From positions 1-7,666 of the forward strand of contig JAPOYQ010000428.1 of assembly GCA_026706505.1 (NCBI GenBank): DNA of 7,666 bases. Reading direction: 5' to 3'. Shown piece after piece: positions 6,130 through 7,666 of this stretch. Origin of the DNA: Gemmatimonadota bacterium. Lineage in GTDB: Bacteria > Latescibacterota > UBA2968 > UBA8231. The translations under genes were made by a program, and so were the position numbers. Positions within the stretch are counted from its first letter, which is position 1. Each line of letters opens with the position of its first letter. Under the pieces are notes generated by a model. That model had not been told where the DNA came from, did not search any database, and saw only the letters and a list, made by a program, of their open reading frames with translations.

Positions 6130-7666
6130 ATGCACACTGTTACTATTAGAATAAGCGTCGTTTTGCTACTCGTCGCCGCCGGCGCAGCCCAAGAAGCGGT
6201 CGGCCAAGTTGATTACAGCTCGCGCCTAGGGCTGCAACAGGGCGACGAAACCTCCTTCGCGCCCCAAGGGCCGGACGTCATGCTCGGCGTCCTCGACCCG
6301 GCAGTGCGCCGCTGGTACGTGCCGCAGGAACTCTACAAAGAGTACCACTGGCGCCAGTGGCAGTACACCAACTACGCCCGCAACCCCTATCAGCGCTATG
6401 TCGATATCAGCCTCGAAGGCGACTACTTTTACGACCTGTACGGCAATTTTCTCACCCGTGGCTGGCTGATCTTCAACAACTCCCAGAGCAAGCCCCAGCA
6501 GTTCGGCAACTCGCTGCTCAAGTCCAACCGCTTCCAACAGTGGTTTTCCGACGTGGTCATCGCCTCAGACGCCAAGGGCCAATACTTCTACACCTTGACG
6601 ACCAGCGCGCAGATGCGCTCGGTGATCTCGCCGATGGTCTTTTCCAAGCCGCGCATGGACGGCGTGCAGTTCGACCTTGCCACCGACCGCTACGAAGGGA
6701 CGCTCGTCTATTCGCGCTTGAGCAATCCAGGCGGCTCGACGACCGAGGACCAAGAAGTACTCCGCACCAACAACACCACGTTGTTCGGCGGGCGCTTTGC
6801 TTACCAGCTCAGCGACGCCTTGCTATTGGGCCTGCACGCGGTCAACGCCCACCAGTCCAACACGCTTTCAGACCGCCTAGTGGGCAACCCGTTTTCCGGT
6901 GCCTTGACCGTGGCCCAAAACAAGACCGTATCGCTGATTCAGATCGTCCTGCGCGACGATTCCCCGGGCGATGGAACGGGTGGAGCCGCCTTCTTCCAAG
7001 CCGGTTCAGACGTACTGATCACCTACGAGGACGGCACCGTCGATGCCGGCAAAGACATCCAGTTTGAGCCGGTCATCGAGGGCGGCTTTGTCCAGCAGGG
7101 CTACATCGCCGCCAACGGCCCCGAGGAAATACGCCTCAGCTACGACTTCGACAGCCCGGCCTTTGTCGATCGAGCCTCATTTCCCAAAGAGGACATCGTC
7201 AAGGTCGAGTTCCGGCTCGTGCTGGGCAACGACTATCAGGTCTGGATGACGTCCGACCGCCAAGTCAACCGCGACGGGGAGGCCGTGCTATTGCTCATGG
7301 CCCAAGCCGAGGGCAATGTGCAAGACATCACCAATTTGCAGACCGTCCGCTTTGAGTACGGCCTGCCCACGGCGACCCACATCTTCGGCGGCAACATCGA
7401 AATACGCGACTACAAGGGCTTTGACCTGTACGCCGAATACGATCTGAGCATGAGCTACCGCAAATACCCCAATGTCCTGCGCGACGAGCACCACACTACA
7501 TCCGGCATCGGCGGGAGCCGCCGGGCACCGGCTTGGATGGTGAACGCGTCCAAAAAGGCCGCCCCCTTTTTCGTTTTTGGCGAGGCGTACAGCATGGATC
7601 CGCTCTACAATACGCGGACCTTCGTCACCACGGGCACGGGCGAAATCGAATACGACAGCGAGCGCG
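6130..7666 (+). CDS. Secreted beta-rich protein, probable outer-membrane barrel, 3' partial
   Basis: An ATG 17 bases after the previous stop opens a frame that runs 512 codons to the right edge without a stop. A basic start and a core ISVVLLLVAAGAA (residues 8-20) form a Sec signal, with cleavage likely after GAA. Residues 78-240 alternate polar and aromatic/hydrophobic positions as barrel strands do, for example GDYFYDLYGNFL, YFYTLTTSAQ, YEGTLVYSRLS, LFGGRFAYQLSDALLLGLHA. Residues 259-410 look more like a soluble beta-sandwich insert (LIQIVLRDD, VKVEFRLVLGNDYQVWM). Strand-like pattern resumes at 418-450 (NIEIRDYKGFDLYAEYDLSMSY). FFVFGEAYSMDPLYNTRTF (480-498) is a distinctive stretch for family searches. 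GAAAAGAGA shortly before the start is at best a weak ribosome site, so translation may depend on coupling. The family is not recognised; an outer-membrane porin-like or transport role is inferred from strand pattern and operon context. A soluble secreted beta protein is the main alternative. Confidence 0.75.
   Translation, partial: MHTVTIRISVVLLLVAAGAAQEAVGQVDYSSRLGLQQGDETSFAPQGPDVMLGVLDPAVRRWYVPQELYKEYHWRQWQYTNYARNPYQRYVDISLEGDYFYDLYGNFLTRGWLIFNNSQSKPQQFGNSLLKSNRFQQWFSDVVIASDAKGQYFYTLTTSAQMRSVISPMVFSKPRMDGVQFDLATDRYEGTLVYSRLSNPGGSTTEDQEVLRTNNTTLFGGRFAYQLSDALLLGLHAVNAHQSNTLSDRLVGNPFSGALTVAQNKTVSLIQIVLRDDSPGDGTGGAAFFQAGSDVLITYEDGTVDAGKDIQFEPVIEGGFVQQGYIAANGPEEIRLSYDFDSPAFVDRASFPKEDIVKVEFRLVLGNDYQVWMTSDRQVNRDGEAVLLLMAQAEGNVQDITNLQTVRFEYGLPTATHIFGGNIEIRDYKGFDLYAEYDLSMSYRKYPNVLRDEHHTTSGIGGSRRAPAWMVNASKKAAPFFVFGEAYSMDPLYNTRTFVTTGTGEIEYDSER

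Noticed and set aside
6357..7067. 236-codon + strand frame at the right end
   Set aside because: Rich in Arg, Pro and Gln, no signal peptide or folds. The other frame from ATG 6130 is open over the whole stretch with a signal peptide and strand pattern.

Overview
The window is a GC-rich (roughly 60%) bacterial segment in which every real gene lies on the + strand. It shows lipoprotein and Sec signal peptides, a SurA-like periplasmic folding factor, a large secreted protein with a C-terminal NPFTPNGD-type Ig-like domain, and a candidate outer-membrane barrel. Together these point to a Gram-negative cell envelope. The DUF6785/DUF6784-like membrane protein and the gliding/FlgD-Ig-type tail suggest an uncultured FCB-type or Planctomycetes-like lineage, with Latescibacterota my best but weak guess. 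No mobile element, RNA gene, CRISPR array or phage signature is visible.

Layout: (1) 1-1346, the C-terminal two thirds or so of a polytopic inner-membrane protein, cut by the left edge. (2) 1347-1438, an AT-rich gap holding a short tandem repeat, a -35/extended -10 promoter candidate and a perfect 6-bp inverted repeat on the -10. (3) 1439-3040, a lipoprotein with one recognisable and one degenerate parvulin (PpiC/SurA) domain. (4) 3053-6112, a 1019-residue secreted multidomain protein with two discoidin (F5/8 type C)-like domains, a duplicated two-motif module of about 50 residues, and a CHU_C/FlgD-Ig-like tail. It is preceded by a Shine-Dalgarno sequence with full 9-base complementarity. (5) 6130 to the right edge, the first 512 codons of a secreted beta-rich protein, probably an outer-membrane barrel. 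This last frame is open to the window end, so a search that requires a stop codon would miss it.

Genes 3 to 5 are separated by only 12 and 17 bases and very likely form one operon. I infer a surface-assembly unit: a periplasmic lipoprotein chaperone/isomerase, a large exported ligand-binding-type protein with a possible sorting or anchoring tail, and a barrel that may be its partner or the chaperone's client. I do not recognise this three-gene arrangement as a named system. The role is inferred from signal peptides, domain types and gene order only.
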